Shown in pieces: positions 7,948-19,200 of a stretch of 46,112 bases of DNA; the first letter of the stretch is position 1, and each line of letters opens with the position of its first letter. Below the pieces are notes generated by a model, which was not told where the DNA came from, made no database searches, and worked only from the letters and a program-made list of their open reading frames with translations. The position numbers were made by a program, and so were the translations under genes. This stretch comes from Oxalobacteraceae bacterium (GTDB lineage Bacteria > Pseudomonadota > Gammaproteobacteria > Burkholderiales > Burkholderiaceae_D). The stretch lies in assembly GCA_030698225.1 (NCBI GenBank), contig JAUYNR010000009.1, positions 1 to 46,112 of the forward strand. The letters are read 5' to 3'.

Positions 7948-9816
7948 CTAACTGCCCAGCGCGGACGCAACGGTAATCACGCTCTTATCGAGCACATCGG
8001 CATACAACCATTCGACCAGATCGGCCCGCCGGCTGCGGACTATCCTCTGGTTGATATAGCCCTTATCGGTAATCTCGCCCGCCTCGACTGAGGGCGGCTC
8101 CGCCATCAGCATCACGCGCGCCGGATAGGTCGACGACCCGCCCGACTGCGCCATCATCGCCATGCCTTGGCGGATGCGCTGCACCACCGCAATATTCGAC
8201 AGGACCTGCTCGACCGGCGCCTCCGGCGACAGGCCCGGGCACAGCGTGCGGCACTCCGGAATATTCGGAAAAACCAGGAAACCAATTTCATCCCGGTCAT
8301 GCCCGGTGACCACGATGTCTTGCGCAACCGGTGAAAAGGCGTCAATGCCCGCCACTCGCAGGGTGCCGACATGAACCCAGGTACCCGAGAGCAGCTTGAA
8401 GTCCTCGCCAACGCGGCCGTCAAACAGCAATCCCAGCTCGGGCCGTTCCGGATCAACGAATTCGACCGCATCGCCAATCAGGTAATAACCTTCTTCGTCA
8501 AAAGCAGCAGCGCTCAGATCGGGCTGCTTCCAGTAGCCCGGAAACACGTTGGGGCCGGCGACCCGCACCTCCAGCTTGTCCGCCACGGGAACCAGCTTGA
8601 GCGTGGTGCCGGGAACCGGAACCCCAATAACACCGGAACGCACCGCCTGGAAGTGACAGTCGGTGGCCGTCGGGGCGGTCTCGGTCGAGCCCCAGGACGA
8701 GGTCATCGTCACCCCGGTGCCTATGGCCAGGCGCGAGAGGTTTTCCAGCTCATTCCATAAATGTTGGGGCAGCGCCGCCCCGGCGTAGAAAATCAGCTGG
8801 AGCTGCCTGAAAAAACTCTCGCGCAATTCCCGATCGTCACGCAGGTGCGGAACCAGCATGTCGTAGGCGCGGGGAACGCTGAAATACAGCGTCGGCGAGA
8901 TTTCCTTCAAATTGCGGATCGTCTTGCCCAGCGCCGCCGGCGTTGGTTTTCCCTCATCGATATACAAGGTCCCGCCCCAGCGCAAGACCAGATTGAAGTT
9001 ATGGTTGGAGCCGAATGTATGGCTCCAGGGCAGCCAGTCGAGCAGCACCGGCAGCTGGTGCCGCAGAAACGGCCAGGTCATCTCCTTGGCGGCCTGACTC
9101 GAGCACATCATGCGCTGCGTGTTGATCACCGCCTTCGGTGTACTGACCGAACCGGAGGTGAACAGGAACTTGCCGATCGTATCCGGGGTGATCACGGCAA
9201 AGGCCTTCGCCACCGCAGCAGCGTCCGCGCCGGCTTCCAGATCCGAGAAAGGCACCGTGCCCGGCGTCGGCTCGCTGCGACCTCCGGCCACCACCAGGCC
9301 TTCGTGAAGGCCGTCCAGCGCATTGATTGCCGGCATGAAACGCGCGATGGGATCGGCGTAAATCAGACCCGGCCTGAGCAGCGCGACATTATCCTTGAGC
9401 TTGGCGAAGTCTTTCGACATCAGCGAATTGCCGGAGGAAATCGCGCACGAAGGCACGCCCACGTGCATTGCGGCAAGCATCAGGAGCGCGTGCTCGATGC
9501 TGTTGTCCGACAGGATCGCCACCGGATGTTGCGCCGACAGATTGCGGTTCAGCAGGAAGGTACCGATCCGATACACACGCTTTTGCGCTTCGCCGTAGCT
9601 GAGCCGGACCCACTCGCCGTCGGCGCCACGCTCAGCGAGAAAGAGTCGGTCCGGATCGACCTCTGCCCAGTGTTCCAGCCATTCCCCTACGCAGCGGGCA
9701 TACTTCTCCGGGAGTTCTATTTTCGAGCGTAACAGTCGCGAGCCATCAGGACGTGCTTCAAGTGTCACGGCTGGATCGACGAAGAGTTGATCCGCTTTGC
9801 GGGGGATGGAATTCAT
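7948..9816 (-). CDS. Feruloyl-CoA synthetase-like acyl-CoA ligase
   Basis: A 622-residue AMP-forming ligase. The ATP/AMP loop is TSGSVSTPKAV (220-230), a serine-rich variant of the usual TSGTTGxPKG. The second adenylate motif is SSWGSTETAP (373-382), with YYLIGDAVEF (444-453) and DGRVGEDFKLLSGTWV (466-481) further on. The N-terminus (LEARPDGSRLLRSKIELP) and overall length match the feruloyl/p-coumaroyl-CoA synthetase group (Fcs, CouB-like) rather than benzoate-CoA ligases. It would activate a hydroxycinnamate or arylpropanoate for the downstream beta-oxidation enzymes. It follows the binding-protein gene by 16 bp, linking uptake and activation. The precise aromatic substrate cannot be read from sequence. 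Confidence 0.88.
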   Translation of the reverse strand: MNSIPRKADQLFVDPAVTLEARPDGSRLLRSKIELPEKYARCVGEWLEHWAEVDPDRLFLAERGADGEWVRLSYGEAQKRVYRIGTFLLNRNLSAQHPVAILSDNSIEHALLMLAAMHVGVPSCAISSGNSLMSKDFAKLKDNVALLRPGLIYADPIARFMPAINALDGLHEGLVVAGGRSEPTPGTVPFSDLEAGADAAAVAKAFAVITPDTIGKFLFTSGSVSTPKAVINTQRMMCSSQAAKEMTWPFLRHQLPVLLDWLPWSHTFGSNHNFNLVLRWGGTLYIDEGKPTPAALGKTIRNLKEISPTLYFSVPRAYDMLVPHLRDDRELRESFFRQLQLIFYAGAALPQHLWNELENLSRLAIGTGVTMTSSWGSTETAPTATDCHFQAVRSGVIGVPVPGTTLKLVPVADKLEVRVAGPNVFPGYWKQPDLSAAAFDEEGYYLIGDAVEFVDPERPELGLLFDGRVGEDFKLLSGTWVHVGTLRVAGIDAFSPVAQDIVVTGHDRDEIGFLVFPNIPECRTLCPGLSPEAPVEQVLSNIAVVQRIRQGMAMMAQSGGSSTYPARVMLMAEPPSVEAGEITDKGYINQRIVRSRRADLVEWLYADVLDKSVITVASALGS

Positions 9817-9832
9817 TGGAATCTGCCCTTTC

Positions 9833-10969
9833 TTACTTGCCAGCTAGCAGCTTGAAGGCGCCGTTTTCAACCCGAACCAACACCCGCGCCCTGGCATCCA
9901 ATCCAAAGTGGTCCGTCGGGTTCATGTTGTAGACGCCATGCGTCGCCACCACGTCGCGCGCTGTTTCCATCGCATCACGCAGCGCCTGGCGGAACTCCGG
10001 CGTGCCGGGTTTGGCCTTCTTGAGCGCAACAGGAACCGCCCACTCGACCAGCGTGAATGCATCGGCCAGGTGGCCGCCGAACGACGAGAAGCTACCTGCG
10101 CCGTACTTGTCTTCGTAACGCTTGACGTAGCTCAGACCGATTTTCTTGGACGGATGATTGTCCGGCAACTGGGCGGCGACCACGACCGGCCCGACCGGCA
10201 GAATGCCGCCCTCGAGCGCCTTGCCGCCCACCTTCAGAAACTCCTTGTTGGCGGCGCCATGCGTCTGGTAAATCTGGCCCTTGTAACCGCGTTCCGCCAG
10301 CGTCAGGTGCGGCAGCGCTGCCGGCGTACCGGAGCCGACGATCAATACCGCATCCGGTTTGGCGGCAACAATTTTCAATATTTGTCCGCTGACCGAGGTA
10401 TCTGCGCGGTTGTAGCGTTCCACCACCGGCATTTGAATCCCGGCTGCTTCCAGCAGCGGTTTGATTTCCCTTAACCAGCCTTCGCCAAACGCATCGCTGT
10501 AGCCAATGAAGGCAACCGTCTTGACCTTGGTCTCCTTCATGTGTCCCACCAGCGCACCGGCCATGTTCACATTGTGCTGCGGAGAACGGAACACCCAGGT
10601 ATTTTTTTCCTTTGGCAGATCGACCGGACCGTTGCTCACCTGCGGCGTCTTCATTTCATTGGCCACTTCGGCAATCGCCGCGCTGGCAGGCACGGTGGAA
10701 GAACCAATGATGACATCAACCTTTTCTTCCGAAATTAGCTTGCGGGCATTTTTCGACGCCTGGGTCGGATCGGAGGCATCGTCCAGGACAATGTAGTTCA
10801 CCTTTTCGCCGCCAATCGTCGATGGCAGCAAGGCCACGGTATTTTTCTGCGGAATGCCGAGTGAGGCGGCCGGACCAGTCGCCGAGACGCTGATACCGAT
10901 GTTGATGTCGGCATGCGCTGCGCTGCAGCCAAGAACGGACAGAGCAACAACCAGTGCTTTAATTTTCAT
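9833..10969 (-). CDS. ABC transporter substrate-binding protein, HAAT/LivK type (system 1)
   Basis: A 378-residue periplasmic binding protein. The signal peptide MKIKALVVALSVLGCSAAHA is cleaved before DINIG; this start follows GGAGAAGAC. The fold is type I branched-chain amino acid binding protein (Peripla_BP_6), with [16 protein letters not shown] at the N-terminus. Family members with such genome context, for example the hydroxycinnamate-binding CouP type, bind aromatic acids. It heads the minus-strand beta-oxidation operon and is divergent from its permease genes at 11185, an unusual split. It is paralogous to the protein at 24932-26092: both share [13 protein letters not shown], the TxPAALP segment and the same C-terminal NHxD/DHxGLD-like region. 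Confidence 0.92.
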   Translation of the reverse strand: MKIKALVVALSVLGCSAAHADINIGISVSATGPAASLGIPQKNTVALLPSTIGGEKVNYIVLDDASDPTQASKNARKLISEEKVDVIIGSSTVPASAAIAEVANEMKTPQVSNGPVDLPKEKNTWVFRSPQHNVNMAGALVGHMKETKVKTVAFIGYSDAFGEGWLREIKPLLEAAGIQMPVVERYNRADTSVSGQILKIVAAKPDAVLIVGSGTPAALPHLTLAERGYKGQIYQTHGAANKEFLKVGGKALEGGILPVGPVVVAAQLPDNHPSKKIGLSYVKRYEDKYGAGSFSSFGGHLADAFTLVEWAVPVALKKAKPGTPEFRQALRDAMETARDVVATHGVYNMNPTDHFGLDARARVLVRVENGAFKLLAGK

Positions 10970-11061
10970 GTCTTCTCCATTGGTAATTGTAGGGTTAGCC
11001 TGCGCGGGCAACTCGGATGGTCACCTTGACGCCGGATTTACAGATTCTGCAAACCACAGCG

Positions 11062-11083
11062 AAAATATACTATAAAATATTTT
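11062..11083. promoter_or_regulatory. AT-rich inverted repeat in divergent promoter
   Basis: AAAATAT (11062-11068) and ATATTTT (11077-11083) are separated by eight bases, in the 215-bp gap between the divergent binding-protein and permease genes. The central TATACTATAAA also resembles -10 elements. It is a candidate operator coordinating both halves of transporter 1. TATACTA followed by an AT-rich inverted arm recurs at 34407-34430 and 45591-45613. Confidence 0.35.
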
Positions 11084-11184
11084 ATTGTTGCAAGCTATCT
11101 TTTATGATACTTTTCAAACAGCAGAAAAATAACGCCATCGACTTGATCGGTGGATAACAAATAAACAATAGGAGGGCACATTTC

Positions 11185-12221
11185 TTGGATTTCGACATTG
11201 CAGTGTTTCTGACCCAGGACGGCGCGACCAGCGGCGCAATTTACGCTCTTCTGGCCTTGGCGCTAGTACTGGTATTCGCCGTTACGCGGGTCATTTTCAT
11301 TCCTCAGGGTGAATACCTGGCGTTCGGAGCGCTGACAATTGCCAGCCTGCAAACTGGCAAGATACCCGGCACCCTATGGCTGCTGATGGGTGCAGGCATC
11401 CTTGCTGCAGCCATCGACGTCGCAAGTGCCGTGCAGCATGGCAAAACAAAACGAATCCCCAGCACGCTGCTCTGGAATGTTGGCTACCCGGCACTGATGG
11501 CTGGCTTGCTGGCGCTGACGTCGGTCGACAAGCTACCGATGGCACTGCAGGTACTGCTGACTCTTGCTCTCATCGTGCCGCTTGGCCCGATGATTTACCG
11601 CATTGCCTACCAGCCGCTGGCCGATGCTTCGGTACTGGTGCTGCTGATTATCTCGGTAGCGGTCCATCTGGCCCTGACCGGACTTGGGCTCTTGTTCTTC
11701 GGCGCCGAAGGTTCACGCACGCCACCCTTCACGGATGGCAATCTTGCGCTCGCCGGATTTTCTGCCAGTGCGCAATCGGTCTGGGTGATCGCCAGCTCTC
11801 TGACGCTGATCATTGCGCTGTATTTTTTCTTTGAAAGAAGCATTTACGGCAAGGCCCTGCGTGCCACCGCGGTCAACCGGGTGGGCGCACGCCTGATGGG
11901 AATCCCGACCGCGATGGCGGGCAAGCTCGCCTTCTTTCTGGCCTCCTTGATCGGCGCCTTCTCCGGCATCCTGATTGCGCCGATCACCACCATTTACTAC
12001 GACAGCGGGTTCCTGATCGGGCTGAAGGGCTTCATCGGCGCCATCGTCGGCGGCCTTGCCAGTTACCCGCTCGCTGCTGCAGGCGCGCTGCTGGTGGGGC
12101 TGCTCGAATCATTCTCATCGTTTTGGGCCAGCGCATTCAAGGAGGTGATCGTGTTTACGCTGATCATTCCGGTGCTGTTATGGCGTTCGCTGACCACCCA
12201 TCATGTCGAGGAGGACGAATG

Positions 12222-12222
<1 letters not shown>
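11185..12222 (+). CDS. ABC transporter permease, LivH type (system 1)
   Basis: A 345-residue inner-membrane permease with about eight hydrophobic segments. The start is TTG at 11185, supported by AGGAGGG nine bases upstream and by the paralogue at 24780, which starts MDF with ATG; both proteins begin MDFxIA. The LivH signature region includes [20 protein letters not shown] near the N-terminus and [15 protein letters not shown] in the cytoplasmic loop that contacts the ATPase. It is longer than a typical LivH (about 300 residues) because of an inserted region around residues 75-120. First gene of the plus-strand transporter operon, divergent from its binding protein. It overlaps the next gene by one base. 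Confidence 0.9.
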
Positions 12223-14059
<1,837 letters not shown>

Positions 14060-14060
<1 letters not shown>

Positions 14061-14818
14061 TGACCAGCCAGATTGACAAGCCGATCCTCGAAGTAAAGAA
14101 CCTGTGCGTTTCCTACGGCAATGTGGAAGCTGTGCACAAGATCAACCTGACCGTTGGCGAAGGCCAGATCGTCACCGTGATCGGCCCCAACGGCGCGGGC
14201 AAGACCACCCTGCTCTCCGCCATCATCGGCATGCTGCCATCAACCGGCGAGGTGCGCTTTCTTGGCCTGCAGCCGGAACGTGAAATAGAAACCATGGTGT
14301 CGCTCGGCATGAACCTTGTGCCCGAGCGGCGCGAACTGTTCGGCACCATGAGTGTGGAAGACAACCTGCTGCTCGGCGCTTTCCAGCGCTATCGGATGGG
14401 CAAGCACGACCAGGCCGCGACCATGAAGGAAGTCTTTGCCATGTTCCCACGGCTCTGCGAGCGGCGCGACCAACAGGCAGGCACACTTTCCGGTGGCGAG
14501 CGCCAGATGCTCGCCGTGGGTCGCGCACTCATGGCCAAGCCCAGGCTGCTGATGCTGGACGAACCTTCGCTGGGACTTGCCCCGCTGATTACGCGCGATA
14601 TTTTCCGCATCATTGCCGAGCTGCGCCAACGCGGCGTTGCCATCCTGCTGGTGGAACAAAATGCCCGAGCCGCGCTTCAGACCGCCGATTACGCCTATGT
14701 GCTTGAAACTGGCGAGATCGCGATGCAAGGTCCGGCACACGAACTGGCTGGCGATCCGCGCGTGATCGAGAGCTACCTGGGGCTGGGCGGAAAACACCAG
14801 GACATGCTGGCAACCTGA
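14060..14818 (+). CDS. ABC transporter ATPase, LivF type (system 1)
   Basis: A 252-residue ATPase. Walker A GPNGAGKTT is at 42-50, the signature LSGGERQML near 142-150 and Walker B LLMLDEP near 164-170. The LivF hallmark VPERRELFGTMSVEDNL lies between them. The ATG overlaps the LivM-LivG stop by one base (TAATG), so translation is coupled. It pairs with the fused LivG domain to power system 1. It is the last gene before a bidirectional terminator facing the BoxR/BzdR-type regulator. Confidence 0.92.
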
Positions 14819-14963
14819 GCCAGGTATCTAACGATGGCCGCGAATCGTGCCGTCTTTGAAAACGTTCGAGAATGGCGATTACCGCGCATTGACCGGGACA
14901 ACATAAATTCTGGACCAGCGATTTCGCTGAACCTTGACACTGGGTGGATTGAGCTTGCCAGCC

Positions 14964-14995
14964 AAACCACCTCCGGCCTTAGCCGGCGGAGGTTT
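14964..14995. terminator. Bidirectional terminator between convergent genes
   Basis: Left arm 14964-14977 and right arm 14982-14995 pair over 14 positions with two mismatches around a CTTA loop. A run of A on the left and T on the right gives intrinsic terminators in both directions. It lies between LivF (plus, ends 14818) and the regulator (minus, stop at 14998-15000), and touches the regulator's stop codon. The sequence 14819-14963 before it shows no gene. Confidence 0.75.
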
Positions 14996-14997
14996 AG

Positions 14998-15900
14998 TCA
15001 CTGACGAATTAACATTGGAACAAGTTTTTCGACAACCCCTTCAATACTCAGATTTGTCGTTTCCAGTGACAGGTCTGCCATTTGATACAGGCTGCGACGG
15101 GAGTCCATGGCGCGGCGGATGGCGTCCACGGCTTCCTTGTAGAGCCCGGGACGGGCGATGCGTGCGTCGTTCTGCGCCATGACACGACGGAAGTAGGTTT
15201 CGGTATCGGAATGCAGCCACACGGTAAAAAACGCGCGCAGCAGTAATTCGTAGGTAGCGGGTTCTGTAACAATGCCGCCGCCGGTCGCCAGCACCATGCG
15301 CGGGTGCGCAGCGATCACTTGCTCCAGACAGCGGCGTTCCAGGTTCCGGTAGCCGGACTGGCCGTATAGCAGAAAAATATCTTGCACCTTGATACCTGCT
15401 TCCTGCTCGATTTCCCTGTTGAGTTCGACGAAGGGTACTTTCAAGCGCTCGGCTAGCAGCGCCCCCACTGAAGACTTGCCTGAGCCTCTCAGACCGATCA
15501 GCGCAATTCGACTGCAATCTTCCTTGGGTGGCAGATCATACTGTTCAAACAGCTGTCGTCTGATGCTGGCGAGCGTGTCTGGCGGTTGACGCTTGAGAAA
15601 TTCCATGATTAGTGTCAGGTCGCCGCTGTGACTTTCCCGCGGGGAAATCAGGTTGGCTACGGGCTGATTGAGCGCCCGAGCAAGTTTCGCCAGCACCAGT
15701 AGCGAGACATTGCCCTGCCCCCCTTCAATGCGGGCCAGATGCGGCAGGGAAACGCCGGAGTGTTGCGCCAGTTGCTTGCGTGTCATCCCGCGCTGGGAGC
15801 GCAGGAAGCGGATGCTTTGTGCCATGGACGCTTGCAGGGCAGCCGTGGCGTCATCGGTGATGAGCTCGGCTTCCGGCGCGGTCAATAATGTCGATGGCAT
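14998..15900 (-). CDS. BoxR/BzdR-type regulator: XRE HTH plus shikimate-kinase-like domain
   Basis: A 300-residue two-domain regulator. Residues about 28-85 form an XRE helix-turn-helix (MTRKQLAQHSGVSLPHLARI). Residues about 130-300 resemble shikimate kinase, with a P-loop at GLRGSGKSS (136-144) and ATGGGI (205-210). This architecture is known from BzdR and BoxR, benzoyl-CoA-responsive repressors of anaerobic (bzd) and aerobic (box) benzoate genes. The kinase-like domain binds the CoA ligand and is not thought to be an enzyme. No box or bzd catabolic genes are visible here, so its target may be its own gene, the convergent transporter or genes outside. Paired inverted sites lie in its promoter (15921-16014). 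Confidence 0.88.
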   Translation of the reverse strand: MPSTLLTAPEAELITDDATAALQASMAQSIRFLRSQRGMTRKQLAQHSGVSLPHLARIEGGQGNVSLLVLAKLARALNQPVANLISPRESHSGDLTLIMEFLKRQPPDTLASIRRQLFEQYDLPPKEDCSRIALIGLRGSGKSSVGALLAERLKVPFVELNREIEQEAGIKVQDIFLLYGQSGYRNLERRCLEQVIAAHPRMVLATGGGIVTEPATYELLLRAFFTVWLHSDTETYFRRVMAQNDARIARPGLYKEAVDAIRRAMDSRRSLYQMADLSLETTNLSIEGVVEKLVPMLIRQ

Positions 15901-15920
15901 GATTGGATAAACGCTCTGTT

Positions 15921-16014
15921 TCTGTCGCGTTAATTGTGAAAATAGTGAGTATAGACGAGGGTGTACGCAGTTCCCTAAAACCGGGTGGTTGAGAGTTTCA
16001 GTTAATGCGACAGA
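15921..16014. promoter_or_regulatory. Promoter and paired inverted operator candidates of the BoxR/BzdR-type gene
   Basis: The 16-mer TCTGTCGCGTTAATTG (15921-15936) recurs in inverted form at 15999-16014 with 14 of 16 positions identical. Between them, reading leftward, TATACT (complement of 15948-15953) is a good -10 element; a -35 is not obvious. The first site would lie just downstream of the transcription start and the second at about -60 to -75. That arrangement suits looping or cooperative autorepression. The BzdR consensus TGCA-N6-TGCA was not found here. Confidence 0.5.
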
Positions 16015-16115
16015 ACCGGGAGATTCATCGTATCCCTCATTACCGAAAAGTCAAAACCAAAACGCGATTTAGTGACGAAACGCGCGTACGCATCGGCAAG
16101 CATTCAGGGCGAAAG

Positions 16116-16201
16116 GGTGGAGCAGGGGTTTCGGATCGCATGCGATCCGCCTGCGAAACGGTATCCGCTTGCAGGCGGATATGCGCCCTGCAAGGGCTTC
16201 G
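16116..16201 (+). repeat. Three-hairpin repeat, copy 1
   Basis: An 86-bp unit starting GGTGGAGCAGGGGTTTCG. Hairpin 1 is a perfect 18-nt palindrome (16132-16149), hairpin 2 pairs TATCCGC with GCGGATA (16162-16181), and hairpin 3 pairs GCCCT with AGGGC (16185-16197). Two further copies lie at 20641-20727 (inverted) and 20778-20864. The arms differ between copies but stay complementary. Confidence 0.8.
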
Positions 16202-16284
16202 CTTTCCCGCCCTGCTCGCTCTGGCTGCCTGTCGTAATCGTCGCCGCCGGCCGCGGCGCTGGACTGCTGCGGTGGAAGGGGATC

Positions 16285-19200
16285 TCAGCCGTCGATCCTG
16301 GCAATCGGAATGCTGCTGAATTTGCCTGGGATGGTTTCACGACTTGCTTGCGGTCGCGGATAACGGCTCGGATCGAAGCGATGCAGGATTTCCGTTTCCC
16401 GCTCGCGCGCCAATCCGATATTGGCGCGCTTCACATGCCGGAAACCCCTGATCCGCTGCGGAATAGCTGCGAATTCGATGGCGCTCCCGAGATTGTCCGG
16501 CGTCAGTTGCGGCAGCAGTTCCAGCATGCGGCGCTCGTAGTTTCCGATCAACTCCCGCTCGATGCGCCGTTCCTCGGTGTTGCCGAATACATCGAGCCAG
16601 GTGCCGCGCAATTTCCTGCCTTTTGCCAGCATGCGCAACGCACTCATCGTCCACGCGCCGCTGCGCATCTTGCGCGGCGTCTCGCCGGCGCCGGACACGC
16701 GTGACAGCAAGGGCGGCGCCAGCAGGAATTCGAGCGTGTAGTCGCCTTCGAACTGGGCCGCAAGCTGCTTCTGAAACACGCCGTCCGTGTACAGGCGGGC
16801 GACTTCATATTCATCCTTGTAAGCCATCAGCTTTGCGAAGTGGAGCGCCACACTCTCGGTCAGCCGGAGCCGGGTTCCGGCCCCGGTTCCGGTCCCGGTC
16901 AGCGCGCGCTCGGTATCGCGCACACGCTCGACCAGCGCCCGATAGCGCTGCGCATAGGCGTCATCCTGATAGGCGCGCAGGTGTTCGATGCGCTGCGCGA
17001 TCAATTCATCCAGCGTGCCTATGGGGCTTCCAGCGCTTCCGTCCTGCGCAGCGGCGCCCTGCAGCAGCGCTTGCAACGCCTGCGGATTGCCGGCGGCGAG
17101 CCGGCCCAGGTTGAACGCCTTCTGGTTCATCTCCACCGCCACGCCATTCAATTCGATCGCGCGCAGCATCGCCGGCAGTCCGATCGGAATCAGGCCGCTC
17201 TGCCATGCATAGCCCATCGCGAGAATATTCGCGCCGATGGTGTCGCCCAGGAATTGCTCGGCCAGGGTCTGCGCGTCAAAAGTCTCGACCTGGTCTTTTC
17301 CCGCCGCATGATGCATTTTTTCGAGCAATGCCCCGATGCGCAGGTCGGCATCCGGATTGCTCAGGAATTCGGGTACCGGAGTTTCATGGATATTGGCAAC
17401 GATGCGGGTGCGGCCGTGCCGCACCGTCTGCAATGCGTCGTTCGATGCGCCAACCACCAGGTCGCAAGCAAGCAAGGCGTCGGCCTGCTGGGTATCGATG
17501 CGCACCTGGTTCAGATGCTCGCTCTGGTCGGCCAGGCGCACGAACGACAGCACCGCGCCGCCCTTTTGCGCAAAGCCCATGAAGTCGAGCACGCTCGCAT
17601 GCTTGCACTCGAGATGCGCTGCCATCGCCAGCAGCGCCCCGACCGTGATGATGCCGGTGCCGCCGACCCCGGTGACCATCAGGTCATACGGGCCGGTCCA
17701 TGCATGCGGCGCCGGCAGCGGCAGCTGGTCGAGCTGCGCCGCCAGCGCATCGCCGCCGGCTTCGCGCAGCACGCCGGCGCGCTTGCGCAGCGCGCCGCCC
17801 TTGACCACGACGAAGCTCGGACAGAAACCCTTGGCGCAGGTGTAATCCTTGTTGCAGTTCGATTGGTTGATCATGCGCTTGCGGCCGAACCCGGTTTCCA
17901 CCGGCACCACCGACAGGCAATTGGACTGCACGCCGCAATCGCCGCAGCCATCGCATACCGCCTGATTGATGTACAGCCGCTGTTCCGGATCGGCCTTATT
18001 GTCCATGTTGCCCTGCTTGCGGCGGCGGCGCTTCACGGCGGCGCAGGTCTGCTGATAAATCAGCACCGTCACGCCCGCGATGTCGCGCAGCTTGCGCTGC
18101 ACCTGGTCAAGCTGTTCGCGGTCGTGGAAAGTGGCATAGGCCGGGAACAAATGCCTGATCGCATCGTATTTGCCGATATCGTCGCTGACCACCGCCAGCG
18201 CCTTCACGCCTTCCGCTTCCACCTGGCGCGCTATCGCATCGACCGACAGGATGCCGTCCACCGGCTGGCCGCCGGTCATCGCGACCGCATCGTTGTACAG
18301 GATCTTGTAGGTGATGTTCGATTTCGCCGCGACCGATTGGCGGATCGCCAGATAGCCGGAATGGTAGTAGGTGCCGTCGCCCAGATTCTGGAAAACATGC
18401 GGCGTGCGGGTGAATTTCCCGTGGGCCGCCCAGTCGACGCCCTCGCCGCCCATCTGGATCTGGCCACTGGTGTTGCGATCCATCCAGCTTGCCATGAAAT
18501 GGCAGCCGATGCCGGCCTGCGCGCTTGATCCTTGCGGCACGCGGGTCGATGTATTGTGCGGGCATCCGGAACAGAAATACGGAATCCGCCGCACCCCATC
18601 GGCTGCATTCGACAACAGCACCGGCAGCGTGAAATCGACCACCCGCGCGCGCCGGTCGAGCGCCGGACTGTGCCGCGCCAGCCAGTCCGCGACCATTTCA
18701 ATCAGGCGCGACGGACGCAATTCGCCGATAGCCGAAATCTGCGACTGGCCTGCGGCATCGCATTTTCCGGTGATGATCGGACGCACACCTTGCGGGGCGT
18801 TGTAGAACAAGTCGCGCATCTGGGTTTCGACCACCGGCGCCTTTTCCTCGATCACCAGGATCTGGCCGAGGCCGCGCGCGAATTCGACCATGCGTGTCTG
18901 CTCTATCGGAAACGACAGGCCGACCTTGTACAGGCGCACGCCGGCCTCCGCCAGCGCGTCCTGCGACAGGCCGAGCCGGCGCAACACCTCGATCAGGTCG
19001 TAATGCGCCTTGCCGCAGGTGACGATGCCGGCGCTCGCATCCGGTGCGGCAATCAGCAGGCGGTCGATGCTGTTGACGCGGGAGAACGCCCTGACCGCAT
19101 CGAGCTTGTGCTGCAGCCGCATTTCGATCCGGGGCGAGGGCGGATCCTCGCTGCGGTAATGCAAGCCGTCGGCAGGCGCTGCAAAACCGGTTTCGTGCCG

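Larger units (their letters stand above)
15901..16284. other. Intergenic region upstream of the BoxR/BzdR-type gene
   Basis: This 384-bp gap separates the regulator start from the fused oxidoreductase stop. It contains the regulator's promoter with paired inverted sites and one copy of the three-hairpin repeat (16116-16201). Plus-strand open frames here run into the antisense of the oxidoreductase and show no protein family, so no gene is called. Confidence 0.6.

Noticed and set aside
10970..11184. BzdR-type TGCA-N6-TGCA operators
   Set aside because: TGCA or TTGCA occurs singly (near 11048 and 11089) but not at the required spacing.
16840..18528. 562-codon plus-strand open frame
   Set aside because: It is antisense to the fused indolepyruvate oxidoreductase, rich in His, Arg and Gln from GC-rich reverse codons, and has no family motif.
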